From Clostridiales bacterium (GTDB taxonomy: Bacteria > Bacillota > Clostridia > Oscillospirales > Ruminococcaceae): DNA of 5,751 nucleotides. Below, in pieces: positions 1-4,869 of this stretch. Position 1 is the first letter of the stretch; every line of letters starts with the position of its first letter. The DNA lies in assembly GCA_029007575.1 (NCBI GenBank), contig JAQXIB010000183.1, positions 1-5,751 on the forward strand, in the 5' to 3' direction. The position numbers and the translations under genes are program-made. The notes under the pieces are model-generated. The model was not told the DNA's origin, made no database searches, and saw only the letters and a program-made list of their open reading frames with translations.

Positions 1-575
1 GAAGATTTGCCAACATTGGGCTTGCCGATGATGGCAACCTTAATATATTCCTCGGTATATTCTTCTTCCTCAGATTCATCAAAATGCTCAAACACCGCAT
101 CCAGCAGGTCGCCGGTACCGTGTCCATGCGCCGCCGAAACCGCAATCGGATCACCAAGTCCCAAATTGTAAAACTCATAAAAATCCGCTTCCGGCGCTCC
201 GACATTATCGCATTTATTGACGCATAACACGATCGGCTTGCCGCTTTTTTGCAGCATTGCCGCCACATCCGCGTCAGTGGCAGTCACACCGGAACGAATA
301 TCTACCACTAATATAATCACATCCGCCCGTTCCACAGCAAGCTCTGCCTGCCGTTTCATCTGCGACAAAATGACGTCATCCGTTTTCGGCTCAATACCGC
401 CGGTATCAACCAGCATAAAGGTGCGGTTTCTCCACTCGCATTCCGCATAAATACGGTCGCGTGTCACCCCGGGTGTGTCTTCGACAATAGACAACCTTTT
501 CCCGATCAATTTATTAAAAAGAGTCGATTTTCCAACATTCGGCCGTCCGACGACCGCAACAATCGGTTTTCCCAT
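1..575 (-). CDS. der: Ribosome-associated GTPase Der (EngA), N-terminal 191 codons; 3' end lies outside the window
   Basis: Der is a GTPase with two tandem G domains that acts in late assembly of the 50S ribosomal subunit. The visible part holds the whole first G domain: G1 GRPNVGKST at residues 10-18, the PGVTRDR switch region around Thr38, G3 DTGG at 57-60, G4 NKCD at 120-123 and the SAA G5 loop at 147-149. An acidic linker (EEEE, about 169-172) follows, and then the start of the second G domain with GKPNVGKS at 184-191, where the window ends. Two P-loops in one chain separate Der from Era, Obg and similar GTPases. The ATG at 575 is chosen because the protein then begins MGKPIVAVVGRPNVGKS as expected for the family, and an in-frame TAG lies 12 bases upstream. 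An AAAGGA element sits about 12 bases before the start, a rather long spacing. The gene follows the radical SAM gene by 35 bp with no terminator between, so they are probably co-transcribed. The C-terminal KH-like domain is not visible. Confidence 0.97.
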   Translation of the reverse strand, partial: MGKPIVAVVGRPNVGKSTLFNKLIGKRLSIVEDTPGVTRDRIYAECEWRNRTFMLVDTGGIEPKTDDVILSQMKRQAELAVERADVIILVVDIRSGVTATDADVAAMLQKSGKPIVLCVNKCDNVGAPEADFYEFYNLGLGDPIAVSAAHGHGTGDLLDAVFEHFDESEEEEYTEEYIKVAIIGKPNVGKS

Positions 576-610
576 CGTCCAATTCTATCCTTTCTCGGAT
601 ATAGCTTCCT

Positions 611-1918
611 TTATTCTCTGCCAACAATCGCATGAAGCAATTCATAGCCGTCATTCGGCAGGTGGCAAACCGGTATTCCAAGCTCCTGCTCCACCTTCTG
701 GGGAGTCACATCATCCAAAAACATATCCTGTTCCTTACGCAGCATCGCTGATGGGAACAACAGCCGGTCGCCCAATTCTTTTCCTTTCAATTGTGCAATC
801 AAATCGGTTCCGGTCACCAAGCCGGATACCGTTATATTTTCTCCGAAAAATTCATTTTTTATTGCATATACGCTGCAATTTAAATTATGCCACTTTTTTC
901 GCAATTCGTCAACCAATCCGCAAATAAATGTATATGCCGCGACGCCGGTTGCAATACTGACCGAAACCGGCTGATCACTTTCTGCCAAATTCTCTAAAGA
1001 AGAGAGAAATTCATGCCGCAGTAGCGTCATCATGCCGACCCCGTTTTCCAACTGATTATACTCTCCGAAATAGGAATATTCCGGCAGCGGCGTTTTGGAT
1101 TTCAGGAAAAATTCATCCGCCGGATAAAACAAACGCGTACCGTGTTGTTTTTCAAACATATCTCCGAACCGATTGATCTCATCCACAACTGCTTTTGCTT
1201 CGTCCGTGGTAAAAGGACGAAGTTCATACAATCCGCTGCGATATTTTGTCAAGCCGACCGGAACACAGGCCACACTCTGCACCGCCGGATAGAACGCGGC
1301 AAGATCATTCATACTCCGCACTAATTCTTCCCCATCATTCAAGCCCGGGCAAAGAACTAATTGACAGTTCATCGCAATTCCCGCATCCGCAAGCTGTCGC
1401 AAATACTTAAGTGCCTCACCTGCGTGCTTGTTATTCATCATTTTGACCCGAAGCTCCGGATTGGTGGTATGCACCGAAATATTAACCGGACTGATCTTCA
1501 TCTTGATGATACGGTCGATTTCATGCTGTGTGATATTGGTCAGCGTAATATAATTTCCAAACAAAAAGGAAAGTCTGGTATCATCATCTTTAAAATACAG
1601 TGAGTCCCGCAACCCCTTCGGCAATTGGTCGATAAAGCAAAAAACACATTTATTTCGGCAGCTCCGTTGTTTATCCATCAAATAGGTATCGCATTCTATG
1701 CCAAAATCATCGTATTCTTCTTTCTTGACCTTTGCCATATGCGTTTTTCCGTTTTGATCCCGATACGCAACGATCAGCTTTACATCGGTCGCATAAAACT
1801 GATAATCCAAGACATCGTTGATTTCCTGTCCGTTAATCGTCAGCAGGACATCTCCCGCCTTTAAGTTTATTTTAGCGGCACAGCTTTTCGGCTGTACAGC
1901 GGAAATTACAACAGCCAT
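611..1918 (-). CDS. Radical SAM protein with N-terminal PDZ-like domain and C-terminal DUF512 domain, 435 aa
   Basis: This belongs to the DUF512 radical SAM family, common next to der in Clostridia; its substrate and reaction are unknown to me. Residues about 1-60 resemble a PDZ fold (LKAGDVLLTINGQEINDVLDY). The cluster-binding motif is CRNKCVFC, with Cys87, Cys91 and Cys94, the CxxxCxxC of a 4Fe-4S radical SAM enzyme, followed by FIDQLPKGLR. The C-terminal part carries typical DUF512 stretches: FFGENITVSGLVTG, then MLRKEQDMFLDDVTP near the end. A cytosolic enzyme is expected, as I see no signal peptide or membrane segment. The ATG at 1918 is preferred because AAAGGA lies six bases before it; an in-frame ATG at 1945 would add nine residues but has no ribosome binding site. 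The gene begins just after the rpmF terminator, and I found no convincing promoter of its own, so it may rely on readthrough. It is followed by der after 35 bp. Family assignment is firm; function is open. Confidence 0.93.
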   Translation of the reverse strand: MAVVISAVQPKSCAAKINLKAGDVLLTINGQEINDVLDYQFYATDVKLIVAYRDQNGKTHMAKVKKEEYDDFGIECDTYLMDKQRSCRNKCVFCFIDQLPKGLRDSLYFKDDDTRLSFLFGNYITLTNITQHEIDRIIKMKISPVNISVHTTNPELRVKMMNNKHAGEALKYLRQLADAGIAMNCQLVLCPGLNDGEELVRSMNDLAAFYPAVQSVACVPVGLTKYRSGLYELRPFTTDEAKAVVDEINRFGDMFEKQHGTRLFYPADEFFLKSKTPLPEYSYFGEYNQLENGVGMMTLLRHEFLSSLENLAESDQPVSVSIATGVAAYTFICGLVDELRKKWHNLNCSVYAIKNEFFGENITVSGLVTGTDLIAQLKGKELGDRLLFPSAMLRKEQDMFLDDVTPQKVEQELGIPVCHLPNDGYELLHAIVGRE

Positions 1919-1953
1919 ATTTTTTCCTTTCCGAATCCAACTCATACAGATAC

Positions 1954-1985
1954 AAAAATAGAGAAGGAAACATTATTCCTTCTCT
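1954..1985 (-). terminator. Intrinsic terminator downstream of rpmF
   Basis: On the minus strand a perfect 10-bp stem, AGAGAAGGAA pairing with TTCCTTCTCT, encloses a 6-base loop and is followed by ATTTTTG, a T-run typical of a rho-independent terminator. It lies 34 bp after the rpmF stop codon and 35 bp before the radical SAM start, so it ends the DUF177-rpmF transcript. The stem is AT-rich for its length (four G/C pairs), so some readthrough into the radical SAM-der pair is plausible. Confidence 0.85.
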
Positions 1986-2019
1986 ACTGCGAGTCAAACA
2001 ATTGACTGAGAAAGCATCA

Positions 2020-2202
2020 TTATGCTTCCTTTTTGATAACTGCAACACCTTTATAGTAACCACAGTTACCACAGACGCGATGAGGCATTTTTAATTCGCC
2101 GCACTGTGTGCATTTTGACAATGCAGGAGCCTCCAGTTTCCAAACGTTGGAACGTCTTTTATCTCTTCTTGTTTTTGACACTCTTCTCTTTGGTACCGCC
2201 AT
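2020..2202 (-). CDS. rpmF: 50S ribosomal protein L32, zinc-binding form, 60 aa
   Basis: L32 is a small protein of the large ribosomal subunit. The sequence starts with the family hallmark MAVPKRRVSKTRRDKRR, a basic tail that contacts 23S rRNA, and contains CTQC (Cys31, Cys34) and CGNC (Cys44, Cys47), a complete four-cysteine zinc ribbon. It is therefore the zinc-binding (C+) form; many bacteria also carry a cysteine-free paralogue used under zinc limitation, which is not seen here. Length is normal. The ATG at 2202 is preceded by AAGGAGGTG six bases upstream, a near-perfect Shine-Dalgarno sequence; an upstream in-frame start at 2211 overlaps this site and is rejected. The gene follows DUF177 with a 35-bp gap and no promoter or terminator between, the classic DUF177-rpmF pair, and an intrinsic terminator follows it. 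Confidence 0.98.
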   Translation of the reverse strand: MAVPKRRVSKTRRDKRRSNVWKLEAPALSKCTQCGELKMPHRVCGNCGYYKGVAVIKKEA

Positions 2203-2237
2203 GTTCAGCACCTCCTTATATCATAAACAAAGTATGC

Positions 2238-2738
2238 TTATTTCAGCAGTTCGCCCAATTTTTCCAAACGGGGATCTACTTGTTTCTTTTTGCATTCACA
2301 GCTGCCGATGTTTAAGTCTTTTCCGCATACCGGACATAAGCCCTTGCATTCCTCGTGACAGAGGATCTTGGTCGGCAAACTCAGCAAAATATCAGACAAA
2401 ACAAGCTCGTCCAAATCAAGCTGATCGCCGTCAACGACAATGTAATCATCCAAATCGTCGTTCTCCGCACTAAGCTTTCGCACTAAGGTATGAGAAAAAT
2501 GATAACGGAACTCCCGTTCAAACTCATTCAAACATCTGTCACAATTGAGCCGCATCATAAACGAACAGTCCATGTTGAGTGAGACAATTTCCGCCCGATT
2601 TTCCGCAAAGCCTTTCACTGTAACAGGCGTCTGAAACGGCTTTCCGGAAAACAGCTGATATTCAGACAAATCCAACCGATAATCAATTCCGATTCGCTCA
2701 CCGACAATATCAAAAAGCTGTTTACATTCCAAAAACAT
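2238..2738 (-). CDS. DUF177 (YceD-like) cysteine-rich protein encoded with L32, 166 aa
   Basis: This is a member of the DUF177/YceD family, which is almost always encoded directly before rpmF and has been linked to large ribosomal RNA or L32-related processes; its exact activity is not settled. The features seen are an N-terminal beta-rich half, CDRC at Cys66-Cys69, an acidic central stretch (ENDDLDDYIVVDGDQLDLDEL, about 92-112), the LVLSDILLSLPTKILC segment and a C-terminal cysteine cluster: Cys127, Cys131, Cys135, Cys138, Cys147 and Cys149 within CKGLCPVCGKDLN. The chain ends in DPRLEKLGELLK, a family-typical tail. The cysteines suggest metal binding, probably zinc. The ATG at 2738 has GAGGTG six bases upstream. 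A consensus promoter lies about 30 bp before the start, giving a leader of roughly 22 bases, so this is the first gene of a two-gene operon with rpmF. Confidence 0.95.
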   Translation of the reverse strand: MFLECKQLFDIVGERIGIDYRLDLSEYQLFSGKPFQTPVTVKGFAENRAEIVSLNMDCSFMMRLNCDRCLNEFEREFRYHFSHTLVRKLSAENDDLDDYIVVDGDQLDLDELVLSDILLSLPTKILCHEECKGLCPVCGKDLNIGSCECKKKQVDPRLEKLGELLK

Positions 2739-2766
2739 TTCAGCACCTCATAACGCTACTCATAAT

Positions 2767-2795
2767 ATTATATATGGTATTCTGCCGCTTGTCAA
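2767..2795 (-). promoter_or_regulatory. Consensus sigma-A promoter of the DUF177-rpmF operon
   Basis: On the minus strand a perfect -35 hexamer TTGACA (2795-2790) and a perfect -10 hexamer TATAAT (2772-2767) are separated by exactly 17 bp. Transcription should begin near 2760, about 22 bases before the DUF177 ATG. Upstream of the -35 lies an A/T-only-like tract (2797-2818) that could act as an UP element. The tract contains an imperfect dyad, ACAAAAATA facing TATTTTTTTGT, and a second TTGACA at 2821-2816 for which no good -10 exists at 16-18 bp. A full-consensus promoter fits strong constitutive expression of a ribosomal protein gene. Confidence 0.92.
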
Positions 2796-2902
2796 TACAA
2801 AAATACATATTTTTTTGTCAAACCATCGAAAGAAGCTGAATTTCCCTATTTTTATCCGGCAAGCAGACTGCCTGCGACAGTCTTGAAAAAGCCTACTCAA
2901 AT

Positions 2903-2972
2903 GGTAAGTTGAAACGGTGCCGCCCTCGGCGGCAGACGGTCTTGCTATTTGACCGTCAGTTTCAACTTATCC
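2903..2972 (-). other. Predicted three-way-junction RNA fold, array unit 1
   Basis: An outer stem pairs TAAGTTGAAAC (2905-2915) perfectly with GTTTCAACTTA (2959-2969), 11 bp, and continues as two G/C pairs past a one-base bulge. Inside are two perfect 7-bp hairpins: TGCCGCC with GGCGGCA around a three-base loop (2918-2934), and GACGGTC with GACCGTC around a nine-base loop (2935-2957). Only two bases and one base remain unpaired at the junction. The fold is possible on either strand from this unit alone; the minus strand is assigned from substitutions in the other units and from the direction of the neighbouring genes. Whether it is transcribed is not shown by the sequence. Confidence 0.72.
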
Positions 2973-3017
2973 GGCAAGCAGACTGCCTGTGACAGTCTTG
3001 AAAAAGCCTGCTCAAAT

Positions 3018-3087
3018 GGTAAGTTGAAACGGTGCCGCCCTCGGCAGCAGACGGTCTTGCTATTTGACCGTCCATTTCAACTTATCC
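3018..3087 (-). other. Predicted three-way-junction RNA fold, array unit 2
   Basis: This has the same layout as unit 1, shifted by 115 bp. Two stem positions differ. Position 3046 is A instead of G and faces C3036 in the GC-rich arm; position 3074 is A instead of G and faces C3030 at the inner end of the outer stem. On the plus strand both are C/A mismatches; in minus-strand RNA both become G-U pairs, so the fold is kept there. One further change, C for A at 3073, falls on the unpaired junction base. Confidence 0.72.
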
Positions 3088-3132
3088 GGCAAGCAGACTG
3101 CCTAAGACCGTCTTGAAAAAGCCTACTCAAAT

Positions 3133-3202
3133 GGTAAGTTGAAACGGTGCCGCCCTCGGCGGCAGACAGTCTTGCTATTTGACCGTCAGTTTCAACTTAT
3201 CC
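3133..3202 (-). other. Predicted three-way-junction RNA fold, array unit 3
   Basis: This has the same layout as unit 1, shifted by 230 bp. The only stem change is A for G at 3168, facing C3184 in the hairpin with the nine-base loop. It is an A/C mismatch on the plus strand and a U-G pair in minus-strand RNA. The outer stem and the GC-rich arm are identical to unit 1. This is the first unit that a transcript reading through from the diaminopimelate dehydrogenase gene would meet. Confidence 0.72.
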
Positions 3203-3235
3203 GGCAAGCAGACTGCCTGTGACAGTCTGCTTGCC
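3203..3235 (-). other. Perfect 13-bp hairpin starting at the last base of the upstream stop codon
   Basis: GGCAAGCAGACTG (3203-3215) pairs without mismatch with CAGTCTGCTTGCC (3223-3235) around a seven-base loop. On the minus strand the stem starts with the G of the TAG that ends the diaminopimelate dehydrogenase gene. A stable hairpin here could end or protect that mRNA, but the next bases are GGATAAG, not a T-run, so it is not a classical intrinsic terminator. The left arm is the start of the partial fourth repeat unit; the right arm goes beyond the repeat. In the full units only six of the thirteen pairs (AGACTG with CAGTCT) are available, and in unit 3 even these are broken. Confidence 0.8.
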
Positions 3236-4131
3236 TAAACAAGCTTGCGTATCAAGGTTTCTTTTTCTCCGTACAGCAAATCGATCGGCGGAATCTCGAT
3301 CATGGTATAAGCGCCGGGCGCCTGCTTCATTGCCGCGCGCGCCACATTGATCAGATTCTGACCGGTTAACGCGGGATTGTTAATTTTCATGTCAAAGCTG
3401 AACAATTGGTTCTGCGTCGTACCGGACACGCCCTTGCGCGTCATGTTTACACCATGTCCCATATCCTTCAATGCATCCACGCTTTCCACCGCCATAACAT
3501 GGGTTTCATCATGTACAAAATAATCATCGCTTTTGATTCTGGCGGCGACTTCCTCCAGACGATAGCCTTCCTGCAGTTCGATATACACCATTCTTCTGTG
3601 AATGCCGGTGCCGGTCGGAATGGTCATCGACAAGGCGTTTTTGACTCCCTCTATCGCTTTTACAGCAACGGTATGCCCCATGCTCATGCCGGGACCGAAG
3701 TTAGTATAAGTAATTCCTTTGGGTGCGCAAGACTCCATTAAAGTCCGAACAACCGAATCCGAACCGGGATCCCATCCCGCAGAAATGATGGCAACCGTTC
3801 CGCTTTCCTTGGCAACAGCATCCAATTCCTGCTTCAATTCCCAAATAGAAGTATGTATATCATAACTATCTACTGTGTTAATTCCCATGGAAAGATACAT
3901 CTTTGCATATTCCGGTACTTTTCTGGTTGGTGTACACAGAATGGCCACGTCCGGTTTTACCGACAATTCCTGAATATCTTTTACTACCTCTATCCCCGCT
4001 AATTCAGGGGCATTTTGAGCATTTACCGTACGTCTTACGACGCCGACAACCTCCATATCTGCCGAAGTGTGAGCCGCCTCCAATACTGACTTCCCGATAT
4101 TGCCGTAACCTACAACAGCAACTTTTATCAT
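3235..4131 (-). CDS. ddh: meso-Diaminopimelate dehydrogenase, NADP-dependent, 298 aa
   Basis: The enzyme forms meso-diaminopimelate in one step by reductive amination of tetrahydrodipicolinate with ammonia and NADPH, a shortcut in lysine and peptidoglycan synthesis in the cytosol. The N-terminus is a Rossmann fold with VAVVGYGNIG at 4-13. Other family stretches are NTVDSYDIH (85-93), SAGWDPGSDS (117-126, with Asp121 of the substrate-contacting loop), FGPGMSMGH (145-153), DDYFVHDETHV (202-212) and the C-terminal APGAYTMIEIPP. At 298 residues it is closer to the shorter type II enzymes (Symbiobacterium type, about 299) than to the Corynebacterium enzyme (320). The ATG at 4131 is chosen because it begins directly at the Rossmann strand and has AAGGA nine bases upstream; the ATG at 4137 is a close alternative. 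A GTG at 4191 falls at the predicted transcription start and is excluded. The gene is flanked by its own promoter and by the repeat array, which begins at its stop codon; no standard terminator follows. Confidence 0.93.
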   Translation of the reverse strand: MIKVAVVGYGNIGKSVLEAAHTSADMEVVGVVRRTVNAQNAPELAGIEVVKDIQELSVKPDVAILCTPTRKVPEYAKMYLSMGINTVDSYDIHTSIWELKQELDAVAKESGTVAIISAGWDPGSDSVVRTLMESCAPKGITYTNFGPGMSMGHTVAVKAIEGVKNALSMTIPTGTGIHRRMVYIELQEGYRLEEVAARIKSDDYFVHDETHVMAVESVDALKDMGHGVNMTRKGVSGTTQNQLFSFDMKINNPALTGQNLINVARAAMKQAPGAYTMIEIPPIDLLYGEKETLIRKLV

Positions 4132-4197
4132 ATTCATCCATCCTTCCCAAATATCACCGCTTTTAAACACGATGATGACCTTTTCAATCACTGAAAT

Positions 4198-4226
4198 ATT
4201 ATATCAAAATTATTTCCGACTTGCAA
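4198..4226 (-). promoter_or_regulatory. Sigma-A promoter of ddh
   Basis: On the minus strand TTGCAA (4226-4221, four of six matches to TTGACA) and a perfect TATAAT (4203-4198) are separated by 17 bp. The predicted start near 4190 leaves a leader of about 60 bases before the ATG at 4131, too short for a lysine riboswitch. Just upstream of the -35, TTTTA and TAAAA form a small dyad (4233-4246) in AT-rich DNA, perhaps an UP element or an operator. The promoter lies directly downstream of the preceding gene's terminator, so ddh is a separate transcription unit. Confidence 0.82.
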
Positions 4227-4255
4227 TCATTATTTTAGTATTAAAACAAGCCGCG

Positions 4256-4286
4256 AAAAAGAGCGGATAACCAACGCTATCCGCTC
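4256..4286 (-). terminator. Intrinsic terminator of the pgi / P-loop gene region
   Basis: On the minus strand GAGCGGATA pairs perfectly with TATCCGCTC (9 bp, eight-base loop) and is followed directly by TTTTT. It lies about 65 bp past the stop codon of the P-loop gene and about 30 bp before the -35 of the ddh promoter. Between this stop codon and the terminator is a weaker hairpin (ACGCTT with AAGCGT, 4290-4309), for which I see no role. Confidence 0.88.
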
Positions 4287-4349
4287 CTGACGCTTTGATC
4301 AATAAGCGTACATCTCAGTCAGTATCGGCATTGATGCAGACACCGAACT

Positions 4350-4757
4350 CTACATATATTTTTTAACGCTTTCCGGTAGCTCGGAAGCATCGGCGGAAAC
4401 GGTAAATACCAAAGTGGTATTGTTTTCTTCCGCCAACGCATTCAGTGCATCCAGAACCTTTCCTAATGCTTCAAAATCGCGTCCGCCGATTTTTAACACA
4501 GAATCAACATAAAGATCGGTAATATCATAATTGCACGCCAACAGTCCGGCAACAAATCCATAAAACATTCCGTAACCATCGATTTTGTAATGCTCAACGT
4601 CGATCAATCTGGCGGTGTGTTTCAAGTCAAAAGTAAGTTTTGCGCCCTTTTCCAGCACTACCACATTACCGCCGGAAGTTTCCAGGGAGTGATTTACCAT
4701 GTCAATTAAAATTTTGGTCTTACCGGTACCTTTGTTACCTACAATCAACTTTATCAT
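4350..4757 (-). CDS. Small P-loop ATP-binding protein of unknown function, 135 aa
   Basis: The protein starts with MIKLIVGNKGTGKTK, a Walker A motif (GNKGTGKT, residues 7-14) right at the N-terminus. A hydrophobic strand ending in acid, DLYVD at 81-85, may be Walker B, and the segment LVFTVSADASELPES (116-130) looks like a further strand and loop of the nucleotide-binding core. There is no second domain, signal peptide or membrane helix. I recall similar short proteins in Clostridia annotated only as ATP-binding or, loosely, as PilT-like; nothing here supports a pilus role. The ATG at 4757 is chosen because GGAGG lies seven bases upstream and the Walker A strand starts at once; the frame stays open upstream to 4910 but that would overlap pgi and add a non-conserved-looking tail. 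The gene follows pgi by 112 bp and is closed by an intrinsic terminator. No clear promoter was found in the gap, so it may be read together with pgi. Confidence 0.85.
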   Translation of the reverse strand: MIKLIVGNKGTGKTKILIDMVNHSLETSGGNVVVLEKGAKLTFDLKHTARLIDVEHYKIDGYGMFYGFVAGLLACNYDITDLYVDSVLKIGGRDFEALGKVLDALNALAEENNTTLVFTVSADASELPESVKKYM

Positions 4758-4822
4758 GTTAATTCCTCCATTTTGGTAAAAAATGCGTGGACATTTCTCA
4801 CCTATATTTTGATTTATTGTTA

Positions 4823-4840
4823 TATACGGTTTCCCGTATA
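4823..4840 (-). other. GAAA-tetraloop hairpin in the pgi to P-loop gene gap
   Basis: On the minus strand TATACGG and CCGTATA form a perfect 7-bp stem closed by GAAA, a GNRA-type tetraloop. It lies about 30 bp after the pgi stop codon. No T-run follows, so it is not a standard intrinsic terminator. It could stabilise the 3' end of a processed pgi transcript or act in the leader of the next gene. The rest of the gap is AT-rich and shows nothing else I can support. Confidence 0.5.
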
Positions 4841-4869
4841 AAACCATCCTGATTTTTTGCTGCTTTTTA

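Larger units (their letters stand above)
2852..3228. repeat. Tandem array, exact 115-bp period: three full units and a 32-bp partial fourth
   Basis: Each unit begins with TTATCCGGCAAGCAGACTG at 2852, 2967, 3082 and 3197, giving three intervals of exactly 115 bp and no indels. By eye, units 1 and 2 differ at five positions, 1 and 3 at four, and 2 and 3 at eight (about 93-97% identity). The fourth copy keeps only its first 32 bases and then diverges. No open reading frame of note crosses the array, so it is non-coding. It fills most of the roughly 500-bp gap between the diaminopimelate dehydrogenase stop codon and the DUF177 promoter. The rest of the gap (2739-2851) holds the promoter and its AT-rich flank. 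The units carry strong internal inverted repeats, listed separately. Such near-identical head-to-tail copies are likely to vary in number between strains. I do not recognise the sequence as a known repeat family. Confidence 0.97.

Noticed and set aside
611..1945. Radical SAM start at the ATG at 1945
   Set aside because: No ribosome binding site precedes it and it lies just at the terminator tail. The ATG at 1918 has AAAGGA at good spacing and begins the PDZ-like domain.
1972..1997. Promoter for the radical SAM gene inside the rpmF terminator (TTGACT and AATAAT)
   Set aside because: The hexamers are only 14 bp apart, and at 16 bp the -10 matches poorly. The alternative TTGTTT at 18 bp is a weak -35. 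Not good enough to call.
2852..3235. CRISPR array
   Set aside because: The units are head-to-tail 115-bp copies with no unique spacers, and the whole period is conserved. Length and layout do not fit CRISPR repeats, and no cas gene is present.
2852..3235. Repeat-encoded protein or peptide
   Set aside because: The period of 115 is not a multiple of three, so any frame shifts from unit to unit, and stop codons interrupt it; no long frame crosses the array.
3235..4191. ddh start at the GTG at 4191
   Set aside because: It falls at the predicted transcription start of the TTGCAA-17-TATAAT promoter, has no ribosome binding site, and adds 20 residues before the Rossmann strand.
4131..4197. Lysine riboswitch or T-box in the ddh leader
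   Set aside because: The leader predicted from the promoter is only about 60 bases, too short for either element, and no characteristic structure is visible.
4290..4309. Hairpin ACGCTT with AAGCGT between the P-loop gene and its terminator
   Set aside because: Only six pairs with an eight-base loop and no T-run; could be chance, and the adjacent 9-bp stem with T-run is the better terminator.
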